From contig NZ_QFRI01000002.1 of NCBI RefSeq assembly GCF_003143755.1, forward strand, positions 543,953 to 607,952: a stretch of 64,000 bases of DNA. The letters run 5' to 3'. The notes under the pieces were generated by a model. It was not told the origin of the DNA and searched no databases. It saw nothing but the letters and a program-made list of their open reading frames with translations. The translations under genes and the position numbers were made by a program. Origin of the DNA: Algibacter marinivivus (GTDB lineage: Bacteria > Bacteroidota > Bacteroidia > Flavobacteriales > Flavobacteriaceae). Shown here one piece after another: positions 8,635-17,812 of the stretch (the first letter of the stretch is position 1; each line of letters begins with the position of its first letter).

Positions 8635-9351
8635 TTATTTTAAATCAAACAAACTATCAACAGCAACATAGCGTTCAACAGTAAAACCTTCAGCATGTTC
8701 AACACCGATTAAACGTCCTAAATCTCTAGACCTATAAATAATACTATCAGTGAAATTTTTGCTAGAAATAGGTGTTTCTGGCTCTTTACTATTAGCATCA
8801 AAAAACTGAGTTTTATAAGCCAATACAGCTTCCATCTTCTTATCTATATAACCTGAAATATCAACTGCCAAATCTGGTTCTAAACTTTTCCATTGTATAT
8901 AATGATATACTTGTTTTGGGCGCCAAGGACTTTGAACTGTGTCTTCATCTTTCGTTTCAATTTTCATCAAACCACTTAAAAAACAAGAGTCACTAACTAA
9001 TTTACTGCCTTTTCCATGATCAATATGCCTATCGTCAATAGCATTACAAAGCACTATTTCTGGTTGGTATTTACGTATCATTTTGATAATAGCCAGTTGA
9101 TGTTCTTTATCGTTAATAAAAAAACCATCAGAAAACCCCAAATTAGTTCTTAAGCTTACTCCCAAAATTTTTCCAGCGTTAAACGCTTCTTCATCTCTAG
9201 TTTCTGCAGTACCACGAGTACCTAATTCGCCTCTTGTTAAATCTATTACACCAACTTTTTTACCTTGAGCAACTTCTTTTGCTATGGTTCCACCACAACC
9301 TAATTCTACATCATCTGGATGCGCACCAATAGCAAGAATATCTAATTTCAT
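8635..9351 (-). CDS. bshB1: Bacillithiol biosynthesis deacetylase BshB1
   Basis: The 238-residue product is a PIG-L/LmbE-fold zinc deacetylase. It shows the AHPDDVELGCGGT metal motif at residues 9-21, the DLTRGELGTRGT segment near 37, and the DDRHIDHG motif near 107. These match BshB1, which removes the acetyl group from N-acetylglucosaminyl-malate to give the amine that is later joined to cysteine in bacillithiol, the low-molecular-weight thiol of many Bacteroidota. The length is typical. It stands alone downstream of nothing on its strand; other bsh genes are not in the window. Confidence 0.9.
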   Translation of the reverse strand: MKLDILAIGAHPDDVELGCGGTIAKEVAQGKKVGVIDLTRGELGTRGTAETRDEEAFNAGKILGVSLRTNLGFSDGFFINDKEHQLAIIKMIRKYQPEIVLCNAIDDRHIDHGKGSKLVSDSCFLSGLMKIETKDEDTVQSPWRPKQVYHYIQWKSLEPDLAVDISGYIDKKMEAVLAYKTQFFDANSKEPETPISSKNFTDSIIYRSRDLGRLIGVEHAEGFTVERYVAVDSLFDLK

Positions 9352-9627
9352 ACTTGTTTGTTTAAATTTTAACTCATGTTTTTCACTTTATCAAATCATT
9401 TTTTTTAATAAAAATTTGTAAAAGCATAAAACTCACTATAACGAAAACGTATTCGTTAACGTTTTTTTCACTTTACCTGTTCTAAATATAACAATAATTA
9501 AAAAATCAGCATCTGGTTTAAAGCATGACATTCGTCATAATTCTAAAGCAATATGTACTGTAATTTTATACTATAATTATTAAACAGCATAATATAAAGT
9601 GCTAAAGCTAATAAAGAATTACAATAT

Positions 9628-11469
9628 ATGATCTATTTAATGCTCACCATTTTAATTATAACCATTGGTCTCTTTATATGGGGCAAGTTTACACCAGATA
9701 TAGTGGCTTTGATTTCTATGTTGAGTTTATTTTTAACCGGTATTTTAGACTCTAAAGAAACATTAAGTGGTTTTAGTAACCCTACGGTTATTATGATTGC
9801 TGCACTCTTTATTATAGGAGAAGGTATAGCTCAAACAGGTTGGACAGCTTTAGCTGGTAAGAAATTTGTAGAGTGGGCAGGAAAAAGTGTTCCTAAATTA
9901 CTAATAATCATAACCCTTGGTGGAGGCGTATTATCTGGATTTGTTAGCAATACAGGTACTGTAGCTACCTTAATGCCCCTAACCATTTCTTCAGCTTGGA
10001 GTATTGGCACATTACCATCAAAAATGTTAATGCCCGTGGCTTTTGGGTCTAATACTGGTGGTTTGTTAACTTTAACAGGCACACCTCCAAATATTATAGC
10101 TAGTAATGCTTTAGTTGAAGCTGGTTTTGAAGGGTTTTCTTTCTTTGAGTTTGCGTTAATAGGTTTACCATTACTAATTGTTGCTCTATTATACTTCAGG
10201 TATATAGGTTATAAATTATTACCAGAGAATAAAACCAATAATAAACCAGTAAATATTGATTCTACTCTACACAACTGGATTAAAGCTTATCAAGTTGATA
10301 GTGACTACTATCGCTTGCGTGTTAGATCAATATCTCCTTTACTTAACACAAAAATTGAAGCTTGGAAATTTGAAAATGATTTTAATGTTTCTATTATCCG
10401 AATAAAAAGAAGACATCCAAATCTATTAAAAAAGATACCACAATTTATAGAGTTTCCAAACCCTAGCACAGAATTTCTTTATCATGATATTATTACTGTA
10501 AAAGGAGATACAGAAGCAATTAACAAAATAATGATTACGTTCAGATTAGGACTTTTACCTCTAGAACATATCACTGATGAATTAAAACACAACCTTATTA
10601 ACCAAGAGGTTGGTATGACTGAAGTTATCGTTAATCCTAACTCTATTTTAGTAGGCAGAAAATATAGATTAAACAATTACTTTAAACGATATGGCATTCA
10701 ACTCTTAGCTGCATCTAGAAACAATAAACCACTATTAGAAAAAGAAATTACTGTAAAAGCAGGTGATGCATTCTTACTACGTGGTACTTGGGAACATATA
10801 GATGATTTAAAAAAACAACACGAGAATTTAGTAATTATTGGTAGTCCAGAAGGTATGGCTAAAAACGTTGATAGCCTTAGTTCAAAATCCTTTATTGCAT
10901 TAGGAGCATTAATATTAATGATTGTATTTATGGTCTTTAAGATTGTTCCTGGGTCAATGGCTGCATTAATTTCAGCTGGCATAATTTTACTAACAGGTTG
11001 TGTACCTATTTCAAAAGCATACAAAGGTATTAGCTGGACAAGTGTTGTTATGATTGCTGCCATGATACCTATGGGAATAGCACTTCAAAAGACAGGAACA
11101 GCTCAATTAGTTGCTAATGGGCTAGTCGATTATTTAGGTGCTATACATCCAGTCTTATTATTGGGCGGTGTGTTTTTACTAACTACCACATTTAGTCAGG
11201 TTATTAATAATTCAGCTACAGCAGTATTAATGGCACCTATAGCTATACTTGCTGCCAACTCACTAAACCTATCTCCTGCACCATTTATGATTATTGTTGC
11301 TATTAGTGCATCAACAGCATTTTTAACGCCTATTGGTACTACTACAAACGCTATGGTTATGACCGCGGGAGGGTATAAATTTATGAACTACCTAAAAGTA
11401 GGCGCGCCACTCTTACTCATGTTTTTCATCATATCTCTAATACTCGTGCCAATAATATGGCCATTTTAA
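9628..11469 (+). CDS. SLC13-family (DASS) sodium/anion symporter with two RCK-C domains
   Basis: The 613-residue membrane protein has two hydrophobic halves (about residues 1-195 and 425-613) separated by a soluble part with two TrkA-C (RCK-C) domains (about 225-400). The conserved helix-hairpin sequences are visible: SNTGTVATLMPL with GGLLTLTGTPPNIIAS in the first half and INNSATAVLMAPIA with LTPIGTTTNAMV in the second. SLC13/DASS carriers import dicarboxylates, sulfate or related anions with sodium; the RCK-C insertion is typical of the bacterial branch often annotated as sulfate or general anion transporters. The substrate is not decided. pckA starts 35 bases downstream, which hints at C4-dicarboxylate use, though this is only inference. 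Confidence 0.85.
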   Translation: MIYLMLTILIITIGLFIWGKFTPDIVALISMLSLFLTGILDSKETLSGFSNPTVIMIAALFIIGEGIAQTGWTALAGKKFVEWAGKSVPKLLIIITLGGGVLSGFVSNTGTVATLMPLTISSAWSIGTLPSKMLMPVAFGSNTGGLLTLTGTPPNIIASNALVEAGFEGFSFFEFALIGLPLLIVALLYFRYIGYKLLPENKTNNKPVNIDSTLHNWIKAYQVDSDYYRLRVRSISPLLNTKIEAWKFENDFNVSIIRIKRRHPNLLKKIPQFIEFPNPSTEFLYHDIITVKGDTEAINKIMITFRLGLLPLEHITDELKHNLINQEVGMTEVIVNPNSILVGRKYRLNNYFKRYGIQLLAASRNNKPLLEKEITVKAGDAFLLRGTWEHIDDLKKQHENLVIIGSPEGMAKNVDSLSSKSFIALGALILMIVFMVFKIVPGSMAALISAGIILLTGCVPISKAYKGISWTSVVMIAAMIPMGIALQKTGTAQLVANGLVDYLGAIHPVLLLGGVFLLTTTFSQVINNSATAVLMAPIAILAANSLNLSPAPFMIIVAISASTAFLTPIGTTTNAMVMTAGGYKFMNYLKVGAPLLLMFFIISLILVPIIWPF

Positions 11470-11504
11470 ATAAATAATAATAGGAACCTTAAAATTCAAT
11501 AAAA

Positions 11505-13130
11505 ATGAAAGCAACAGCAACAAAAAATCCAAGTTTAGAACAATACGGATTACAAAATGTGACGGTTAACTGGAATTTATCACCAGAAGAATTACAAAAA
11601 ATCACAGTTGATAAAGGTATGGGGAAAGAAACAGCAAATGGAACCCTAGCTATTAACACAGGTAAATTTACTGGACGTTCTCCTCAAGATCGTTTTCTAG
11701 TAAAAGATGATTACACTACAGACAAAGTGTGGTGGGGCAAAACTAATAAAGCCATATCTCCAGAAAATTTTAATAAACTAGAAAATGAAATTGTAAAATA
11801 TCTTTCTGGAAAAGAAATTTACGCTAGAGACGGCTATGTTTGTGCAGATCCAGAATTTAGAACCAACATAAGGACTGTAACTGAATTACCTTGGTCTAAT
11901 ATGTTTGTTTATAATATGTTTTTAAGACCTAGTACCAAGGAACTAGAAAACTTTGAAGAAGATTGGCTAATACTTTGTGCTCCAGGTTATGAATGTCCAA
12001 ACCCAAAAGCTTTTGGTATACGCCAAGGTAATTTTTCAATCCTGAACTTTACAAAAAAAATAGCTTTGGTTGGAGGGTCTGCTTATACAGGTGAAATGAA
12101 AAAAGGTATTTTTTCTGCATTAAATATGATTTTACCAATTGAACGCGATGTATTACCAATGCACTGTTCTGCAAATGTTGGTAAGTATGGAGATACTGCT
12201 ATTTTCTTTGGCTTATCTGGAACAGGAAAAACAACTTTATCAGCAGATCCAGACCGTAAATTAATTGGTGATGATGAGCATGGTTGGACAGCAGATAATA
12301 CCATTTTCAACTTTGAAGGTGGATGTTATGCAAAAGTCATTGACTTAACAGAAGAGAAAGAACCAGATATCTTTAGAGCTATTAAACCAGGTGCCATCCT
12401 TGAAAATATTGTTTTTAAAGAGAATGGAGAGCCAGATTATATGGATAGTAGCATTACACAAAACACACGTGTAAGCTACCCAATTCATCATATTGATAAT
12501 ATTCAAGAAACACTTTATGCAAACAATCCTAAGAATATCTTCTTCTTGACGTGTGATGCTTTTGGTGTTTTGCCTCCAGTATCTAAATTAACACCAGGTC
12601 AGGCTGCATATCACTTTATATCTGGTTACACTGCTAAGGTAGCAGGAACAGAAGCAGGAATTACAGAACCTGTACCATCATTTTCAGCTTGTTTTGGTGA
12701 GCCATTTATGCCATTACATCCAACGGTTTATGGCGAAATGCTAAGTAAAAAAATGACTGAAGCTGGTGTAAATGTATGGCTAATAAATACCGGATGGAGC
12801 GCAGGACCTTACGGAGTTGGCTCTCGTATAAAACTAAAATATACAAGAGCAATGATTACTGCAATCTTGAATGGAGATTTAGATGATGTAGATTATGATC
12901 AAAACTTTATTTTTGGTTTGTATATGCCTAAATATTGCCCAGGTGTACCAACAGAGATTTTAGACCCTATGAATACATGGTTACAAAAAGGAGCTTATGT
13001 AGGTAAAGCTATTCAGTTAGCACACTCATTCCACTTAAATTTTGAAAAATTTGCTCACCAAGCATCAACACAAATTATTGAAGGTGGACCATTAATTGAT
13101 GAGCATCATCACTTACACGAACACTTTTAA
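11505..13130 (+). CDS. pckA: Phosphoenolpyruvate carboxykinase (ATP)
   Basis: The 541-residue enzyme converts oxaloacetate and ATP to phosphoenolpyruvate, CO2 and ADP, the entry step of gluconeogenesis. The kinase-1a (P-loop) motif GLSGTGKTTLSADP is near residue 236. The metal/nucleotide motif LIGDDEHGW and the TRVSYPI segment follow, and the early GRSPQDRFLV and later INTGWSAGPYGVG segments fit the ATP-dependent family. The length matches the family (about 540). It lies 35 bases after the SLC13 carrier gene and is followed by a strong terminator, so the pair may be one unit: anion/dicarboxylate uptake feeding gluconeogenesis. Confidence 0.97.
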   Translation: MKATATKNPSLEQYGLQNVTVNWNLSPEELQKITVDKGMGKETANGTLAINTGKFTGRSPQDRFLVKDDYTTDKVWWGKTNKAISPENFNKLENEIVKYLSGKEIYARDGYVCADPEFRTNIRTVTELPWSNMFVYNMFLRPSTKELENFEEDWLILCAPGYECPNPKAFGIRQGNFSILNFTKKIALVGGSAYTGEMKKGIFSALNMILPIERDVLPMHCSANVGKYGDTAIFFGLSGTGKTTLSADPDRKLIGDDEHGWTADNTIFNFEGGCYAKVIDLTEEKEPDIFRAIKPGAILENIVFKENGEPDYMDSSITQNTRVSYPIHHIDNIQETLYANNPKNIFFLTCDAFGVLPPVSKLTPGQAAYHFISGYTAKVAGTEAGITEPVPSFSACFGEPFMPLHPTVYGEMLSKKMTEAGVNVWLINTGWSAGPYGVGSRIKLKYTRAMITAILNGDLDDVDYDQNFIFGLYMPKYCPGVPTEILDPMNTWLQKGAYVGKAIQLAHSFHLNFEKFAHQASTQIIEGGPLIDEHHHLHEHF

Positions 13131-13147
13131 TAGGTTCTTATTTTTCC

Positions 13148-13178
13148 GTAAAAGGAGCTCTTTACGAGCTCCTTTTAC
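13148..13178 (+). terminator. Rho-independent terminator after pckA
   Basis: GTAAAAGGAGCTC pairs perfectly with GAGCTCCTTTTAC across a five-base loop (TTTAC), 17 bases after the pckA stop. Confidence 0.88.
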
Positions 13179-13239
13179 ATTCTTAAATATTTTTAAACTC
13201 ATAATTGAAAAATAAAACCTAACAATATATATTTGAACC

Positions 13240-13917
13240 ATGAAAAAACTAATATTACAATTAATCTTAATAATAATTTTTCAAACAAGTTATGCTCAAT
13301 TAACTTCTGAAGAAAAATTAGGGGCTTGGTACGATATTGGAGGTATTCATAAAGTTTCTAAAAAAACAAGTGTTGAAACATATGCGCAATTCTGGTTATA
13401 TGAAGTTAATAATAATTTTAATTTCTTTTTATTTAAGCTTGGATACAATTATAATTTCAACGCTAAACTAAAAGCAACCATTTACTTAGGATATTCGGAT
13501 TTTGATGAAAATATTAATGTAAGTGTTCCTCATACCTATGAAAAAAGGATTACTGAACAAATTTCATTCAAACATAAATTAATAAAATTACCATTAACCC
13601 ATAGAGTAAGAATAGAACATCGTTTTTTTAGAAAAAGTAATTCTAAATCAAAAGTAGCAAGACTTCGCTATCGCTTAGGAACTAAATTCAATTTAAAAAA
13701 CAATTTATTTGCTAATATAAATAACGAGCTATTACTAACTCCTAAAAACAACAATACACCAGAAAACAGGTTTTATGCTGGATTAGGTTTTAATATTTCT
13801 AAATCAAATAATATTCAATTAGGATATATGAATAGAAATACGTCTAACAAAGAGAACTTACATAGAATACAAGTTGGAATTTACTTTAAGACTGATTTAA
13901 GAAAAAATAAAAGTTAA
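13240..13917 (+). CDS. DUF2490 family outer-membrane-type protein
   Basis: The 225-residue product starts with a signal peptide (MKKLILQLILIIIFQTSYAQ). It then shows alternating aromatic/polar strands typical of DUF2490: a first block around LGAWYDIGGIHKVSKKTSVE, then RVRIEHRFF and RLRYRLGTKFN, and a final strand IQVGIYFKTDL. This pattern suggests a small outer-membrane beta-barrel. No function is known. It is convergent with rlmF, only 10 bases away. Confidence 0.8.
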   Translation: MKKLILQLILIIIFQTSYAQLTSEEKLGAWYDIGGIHKVSKKTSVETYAQFWLYEVNNNFNFFLFKLGYNYNFNAKLKATIYLGYSDFDENINVSVPHTYEKRITEQISFKHKLIKLPLTHRVRIEHRFFRKSNSKSKVARLRYRLGTKFNLKNNLFANINNELLLTPKNNNTPENRFYAGLGFNISKSNNIQLGYMNRNTSNKENLHRIQVGIYFKTDLRKNKS

Positions 13918-13927
13918 TTTGAAAGTA

Positions 13928-14809
13928 CTAATAAAAACTCCAAGCAACAACGCGGGACACTTTATTTCCTTGTCCCATATTAATAACTGTAACTCTTTTT
14001 GCTCCTAACTTTTTTAGTGAAGTTTGAATGCCTTTCACAAGTTCTTTTTTAGAAACTAACGTAGTAAACCAAATGCATTGCTTTTTAAATAATGAGCTTT
14101 CGTATAAATAATTATGAATAAATGCCTTCTCACCACCTTTATACCATAGCTCATTTTTAGAGCCTGAAAAATTTCTAATGACTTTATCTCCATCCCTATT
14201 TAAGCCTTTTAATTTTCTAGTTGTTGCTTCTAAAGCATCTGCTTCTGATTTAAAAAATGGAGGATTACACATTGAAATAGAAAATGTATCATCTTTATTT
14301 AAAACCCCTTTCAAAATTTGAGAAGCATCTTTTTGAATTCTCAAAGAAATCAAATCATTCAAACCATTCTTATCAATAATTTTTTGAGCATATTTTAATG
14401 AATCTTCATCAATATCAGTAGCTACAAAATTCCAATTATATTCAGCTTGTCCTAAAATAGGATAAATACAACTTGCTCCCGTACCAATATCTAAAACATG
14501 TATATCACCTGTAATCTTTGATGACTTTAGTAAATCAGCTACATGATGAATATAATCTACACGCCCAGGAATTGGCGGACATAAATTAGTATCTGGAAAC
14601 TCCCAAAACTTAATATTATAGTCTTTAACCAATAAGGCTGTATTTAGTGCCTTAACAGCTTTGGGATTAGCAAAATCAATTGTTTTTGTTTGGTATTTGT
14701 TTTCAAAAACATAAGGCAATACATCTGGATACACTTGACATAAAATCTCTAAATCATATCCTGATTTATGCTTATTTTTCGGATGAAAACTTTTGTTTGT
14801 TTTGATAAT
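13928..14809 (-). CDS. rlmF: 23S rRNA (adenine-1618-N6)-methyltransferase RlmF
   Basis: The enzyme methylates A1618 of 23S rRNA using S-adenosylmethionine. Visible are DFANPKAVKALNTALL, LCPPIPGRVDYIHH, the SAM motif VLDIGTGASCIYP and the catalytic MCNPPFF. The first standard start (GTG at 14734) would remove a conserved N-terminal block: in-frame codons upstream encode HPKNKHKSGYDLEILCQ, matching the HPRNRH...YDL..LCQV start of E. coli RlmF. Between the in-frame stop at 14813-14815 and that GTG there is no ATG, GTG or TTG; only ATC, ATT and ATC stand at 14812-14804. I give the ATT at 14809 as the start, about 293 residues, with the exact codon uncertain. The gene follows the MATE gene closely on the same strand. 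Confidence 0.82.
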   Translation of the reverse strand: MIKTNKSFHPKNKHKSGYDLEILCQVYPDVLPYVFENKYQTKTIDFANPKAVKALNTALLVKDYNIKFWEFPDTNLCPPIPGRVDYIHHVADLLKSSKITGDIHVLDIGTGASCIYPILGQAEYNWNFVATDIDEDSLKYAQKIIDKNGLNDLISLRIQKDASQILKGVLNKDDTFSISMCNPPFFKSEADALEATTRKLKGLNRDGDKVIRNFSGSKNELWYKGGEKAFIHNYLYESSLFKKQCIWFTTLVSKKELVKGIQTSLKKLGAKRVTVINMGQGNKVSRVVAWSFY

Positions 14810-14827
14810 GATTCAGTTTGTTAACTA

Positions 14828-16234
14828 TTAAACTTCTACTTTTTTCCAATTTCCTTTTTTAAACCAAACTATTGCAATAATAGCAATTAAAACTTCTGCA
14901 AGAGTAATTGCCCAAAAAACACCCGATGGTCCAAAGTCTAATGTTACTGCCATGACGTAAGCAAATGGTAATTGTAACAACCAAAAGCAAACAAAGTTTA
15001 TATATGTTGGCGTTTTAGTATCTCCCGCTCCATTAAATGCATTAATAACTACCATACCATATCCATAAAAAATATAACCTGCTGCAATAACACGCAAACA
15101 TAAACTACCATATTTTACAACATCTGGAGTTGTATTAAACAATACAATAATTTGTGGTGCAAAAATTAAATAAACTACAGAAACGATTCCCATAAAAATA
15201 GCAGAATACTTACCTGTTTTCCATACTGATTGTTCTGCACGTTCTGGTTTTTGAGCTCCTAAATTTTGCCCTACTAATGTTGCGGCAGCATTACTCATTC
15301 CCCAGGCTGGCATTAAAGTAAACATCATCACTCTTATGGCTATCGTATAACCTGCTAATACTTCACTACCAAACTCACTCATAATACGCATTAAAAACAC
15401 CCAAGATGAGGTTCCAATTAAAAATTGACCAATTCCTCCTAAAGATACTTTTATCAAATTAAGCATCACTCCTATTTGTAATACTAAATCTTTTACCGCA
15501 ATTTTAATTTTACTAAAACCAAAAAACAAAATCCCAAGTTGAAATAAAACGGCAGTTCCTCGTCCAATGGTTGTAGCTATTGCTGCCCCTTCAACACCAA
15601 AAGCGGGTATAGGACCAAAACCAAAAATGAACATAGGGTCCAAAATAATATTTAACCCATTAGATAAAATGAGCGTCCACATAGCTACCGATGCATCTCC
15701 AGCACCTCTAAAAATAGCGTTTATTAGAAAGAGCAACATTATTGTTACATTTCCTCCTAAAAGTACTTGAGTGTAACCGTAACCCTCTTCTATTAAATCA
15801 GGTTCACCACCCATTAAACCCAAAATTTCTTTCGGGTATATTATCCCTATTACACTTATAATAGCGGCTACAAAAACACCGAGGAAAATAACTTGTACTG
15901 CAGCATTAGACGCCCCATTTATATCTTTCTCCCCAACACGTCTTGCAACAATAGCAGTTGCTGCCATACTTAAACCTATGGCTACTGCATAAACTAAAGT
16001 AATTACAGATTCTGTTAAACCAATAGTTGCAACTGCATTTACACTCACTTGAGACACATACATAATATCTACTAAAGCGAAAATAGATTCCATGAGCATT
16101 TCTAAAATCATGGGAATAGAGAGCATAAAGACAGCCCTACGAATACTGCCAGAAGTAAAATCTTGTTCTTTACCAGTTACAGCTATTTTAAAATATTGGA
16201 TAAATTGTTTTAAAGAAATTTTATTTGATTGCAT
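14828..16234 (-). CDS. MATE family multidrug/cation exporter
   Basis: The 468-residue product has 12 predicted membrane helices in two similar halves, as in the NorM/DinF-type MATE family, which export cationic drugs or metabolites in exchange for H+ or Na+. Family-like segments include FMLSIPMILEMLMESIFALVD near the N-terminus and AGYTIAIRVMMFTLMPAWGMS with ATLVGQNLGAQKPERAE in the second half. The start chosen is ATG at 16234 (MQSNKISLKQFIQYF); a longer frame adds 15 residues without support. rlmF begins about 20 bases after its stop, so they are probably co-transcribed. Confidence 0.88.
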   Translation of the reverse strand: MQSNKISLKQFIQYFKIAVTGKEQDFTSGSIRRAVFMLSIPMILEMLMESIFALVDIMYVSQVSVNAVATIGLTESVITLVYAVAIGLSMAATAIVARRVGEKDINGASNAAVQVIFLGVFVAAIISVIGIIYPKEILGLMGGEPDLIEEGYGYTQVLLGGNVTIMLLFLINAIFRGAGDASVAMWTLILSNGLNIILDPMFIFGFGPIPAFGVEGAAIATTIGRGTAVLFQLGILFFGFSKIKIAVKDLVLQIGVMLNLIKVSLGGIGQFLIGTSSWVFLMRIMSEFGSEVLAGYTIAIRVMMFTLMPAWGMSNAAATLVGQNLGAQKPERAEQSVWKTGKYSAIFMGIVSVVYLIFAPQIIVLFNTTPDVVKYGSLCLRVIAAGYIFYGYGMVVINAFNGAGDTKTPTYINFVCFWLLQLPFAYVMAVTLDFGPSGVFWAITLAEVLIAIIAIVWFKKGNWKKVEV

Positions 16235-16433
16235 TTTTGAAATAATTAAATGTAGAACATTGCCAAATGCACATAACACTTAGCTTTTGTTTTGCTCGAG
16301 AGAACCTCGACGCTATACGGAAGTCAAATTAAACAATCATAAGTAACAAATATTGGAAAAATTATTGAAAACAACAAAATAGATTTCTAGTCTGTTCCTT
16401 TCAATTCACATATATTCGCAAAAAAAAATACAA

Positions 16434-17096
16434 ATGTTGAAAGCTGTTATTTTTGATATGGATGGTGTAATTATTGATAGTGAACCTATGCACAATAAAG
16501 CCTATCATGATATGTTTGATGAAGTTGGTATTGAGGTTTCAACAGAATTATACGAATCCTTCACAGGGCAATCCACCATCAACATTTGCAAACGTTTATG
16601 CGATCATTTTAATTTAGAACAATCTCCAGAAACCCTTGTAGCTATAAAACGTAAACATTACAAACACTTCTTTTACAGTAATTCTGATTTAGGACTTATT
16701 GATGGCGTTTTAGATTTAATAAAAGATTATCACAGCAACGGACTAACTTTAGTATTAGCGTCTTCTGCGGCTATGACGAGTATCAATCAAATTTTTGACC
16801 GTTTTGATTTAAACCAATATTTTGTAGCTAAACTTAGTGGTGGCGACTTAAAACAATCTAAACCGCATCCAGAAATTTTCATTAAAGCTGCACAAGCTAC
16901 TGGTTTCTCTAAAGATGAATGTATAGTTATTGAAGATTCAACAAACGGTGTTGAAGCTGCAAAAGCAGCAGGTATCTTCTGTGTTGGTTTTGATAGTTTT
17001 CACTCAAAAAATCAAGACTATTCAAAAGCTGATATGGTTATTAAAGATTTTAAAGAGATTGAATTTAATAAAGTTAATTCACTACTTAAATTTTAA
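16434..17096 (+). CDS. HAD superfamily phosphatase / beta-phosphoglucomutase-like
   Basis: The 220-residue protein carries all HAD motifs: I FDMDGVIIDSEP at residues 8-19, II with LASSAA near 109, III with KPHPEIF (lysine) near 143, and IV with VIEDSTNGVEAAKAAG near 162. The cap sits between motifs I and II. This places it in the subfamily with beta-phosphoglucomutase and sugar-phosphate phosphatases; the substrate cannot be told. A near-consensus -7 box TATATTCG at 16411-16418 lies just upstream. It is convergent with the TPR lipoprotein gene with an 8-base gap. Confidence 0.88.
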   Translation: MLKAVIFDMDGVIIDSEPMHNKAYHDMFDEVGIEVSTELYESFTGQSTINICKRLCDHFNLEQSPETLVAIKRKHYKHFFYSNSDLGLIDGVLDLIKDYHSNGLTLVLASSAAMTSINQIFDRFDLNQYFVAKLSGGDLKQSKPHPEIFIKAAQATGFSKDECIVIEDSTNGVEAAKAAGIFCVGFDSFHSKNQDYSKADMVIKDFKEIEFNKVNSLLKF

Positions 17097-17104
17097 TTAA
17101 TAAT

Positions 17105-17803
17105 TTAATTAGATTTAGTTTTTTTAATACAATGTTTTCTTAGCATTTCTCTTGCTTCTTTATCTCCTAATTTTGCAGATTTAATAAAACTCTCGCAGGC
17201 GTCAATAGAATCATTCTTTCCAAGAAAAGCTTTTCCAAGTAAAAAATAGCAATCCTTTTTTGCATTATTTACTTCTAATGATTTATTAATATCAAAAATA
17301 GCTTTATCAAATTGATTTTCTTCTAAATAAGCTATTCCTCTTTCAAAGTAAATTTCGCAATCTAACATGCCATAATTAGCATCAAGACTAACTGCTATAC
17401 CAGAAGGTTTTCCTCCAGAACCCACAAAACTTTTTAAAGCTCCTTCTGTTTGAAGAGCTTTAGAGTAATAATATATTGCTTTCTTATTATCAGCTAATAA
17501 ACTATAATTATTACCTAAATTGAAGAGAGCAAATGTATTATCATAATCAAAAGCTAACAACTTCTTATAATCATCTATTCCTCCTACTAAATCTCCTAAT
17601 TCAGTTTTGCAAAAGCCTCTATTTAAAAACGCTTGTTTGAATCTATCTTTTTTTTCAATCGCTATATTAAGATGAAAAATAGCCTCTTTATATTTTTTAT
17701 CTTTTTCTAAATCTACTGCCAAATTATAATGCTCCTCTGCAGAGCTAAAATCACAACTAGATAATAACGTAAATGAAACGAATATGACAAAAAATTTATT
17801 CAA
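17105..17803 (-). CDS. TPR-repeat lipoprotein
   Basis: The 232-residue product starts with a lipoprotein signal (MNKFFVIFVSFTLLSSC) and contains five or so tetratricopeptide repeats (AEEHYNLAVDLEKDKKYKEA, then FLNRGFCKTELGD, ALFNLGNNYSLLADNKKA, and ERGIAYLEENQFDKAIFD). TPR solenoids bind other proteins. The C-terminal part (CESFIKSAKLGDKEAREML) resembles a Sel1-like unit. The DUF2167 gene is 9 bases upstream on the same strand, suggesting one operon of envelope proteins. Confidence 0.82.
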   Translation of the reverse strand: MNKFFVIFVSFTLLSSCDFSSAEEHYNLAVDLEKDKKYKEAIFHLNIAIEKKDRFKQAFLNRGFCKTELGDLVGGIDDYKKLLAFDYDNTFALFNLGNNYSLLADNKKAIYYYSKALQTEGALKSFVGSGGKPSGIAVSLDANYGMLDCEIYFERGIAYLEENQFDKAIFDINKSLEVNNAKKDCYFLLGKAFLGKNDSIDACESFIKSAKLGDKEAREMLRKHCIKKTKSN

Positions 17804-17812
17804 AATAAAAAC

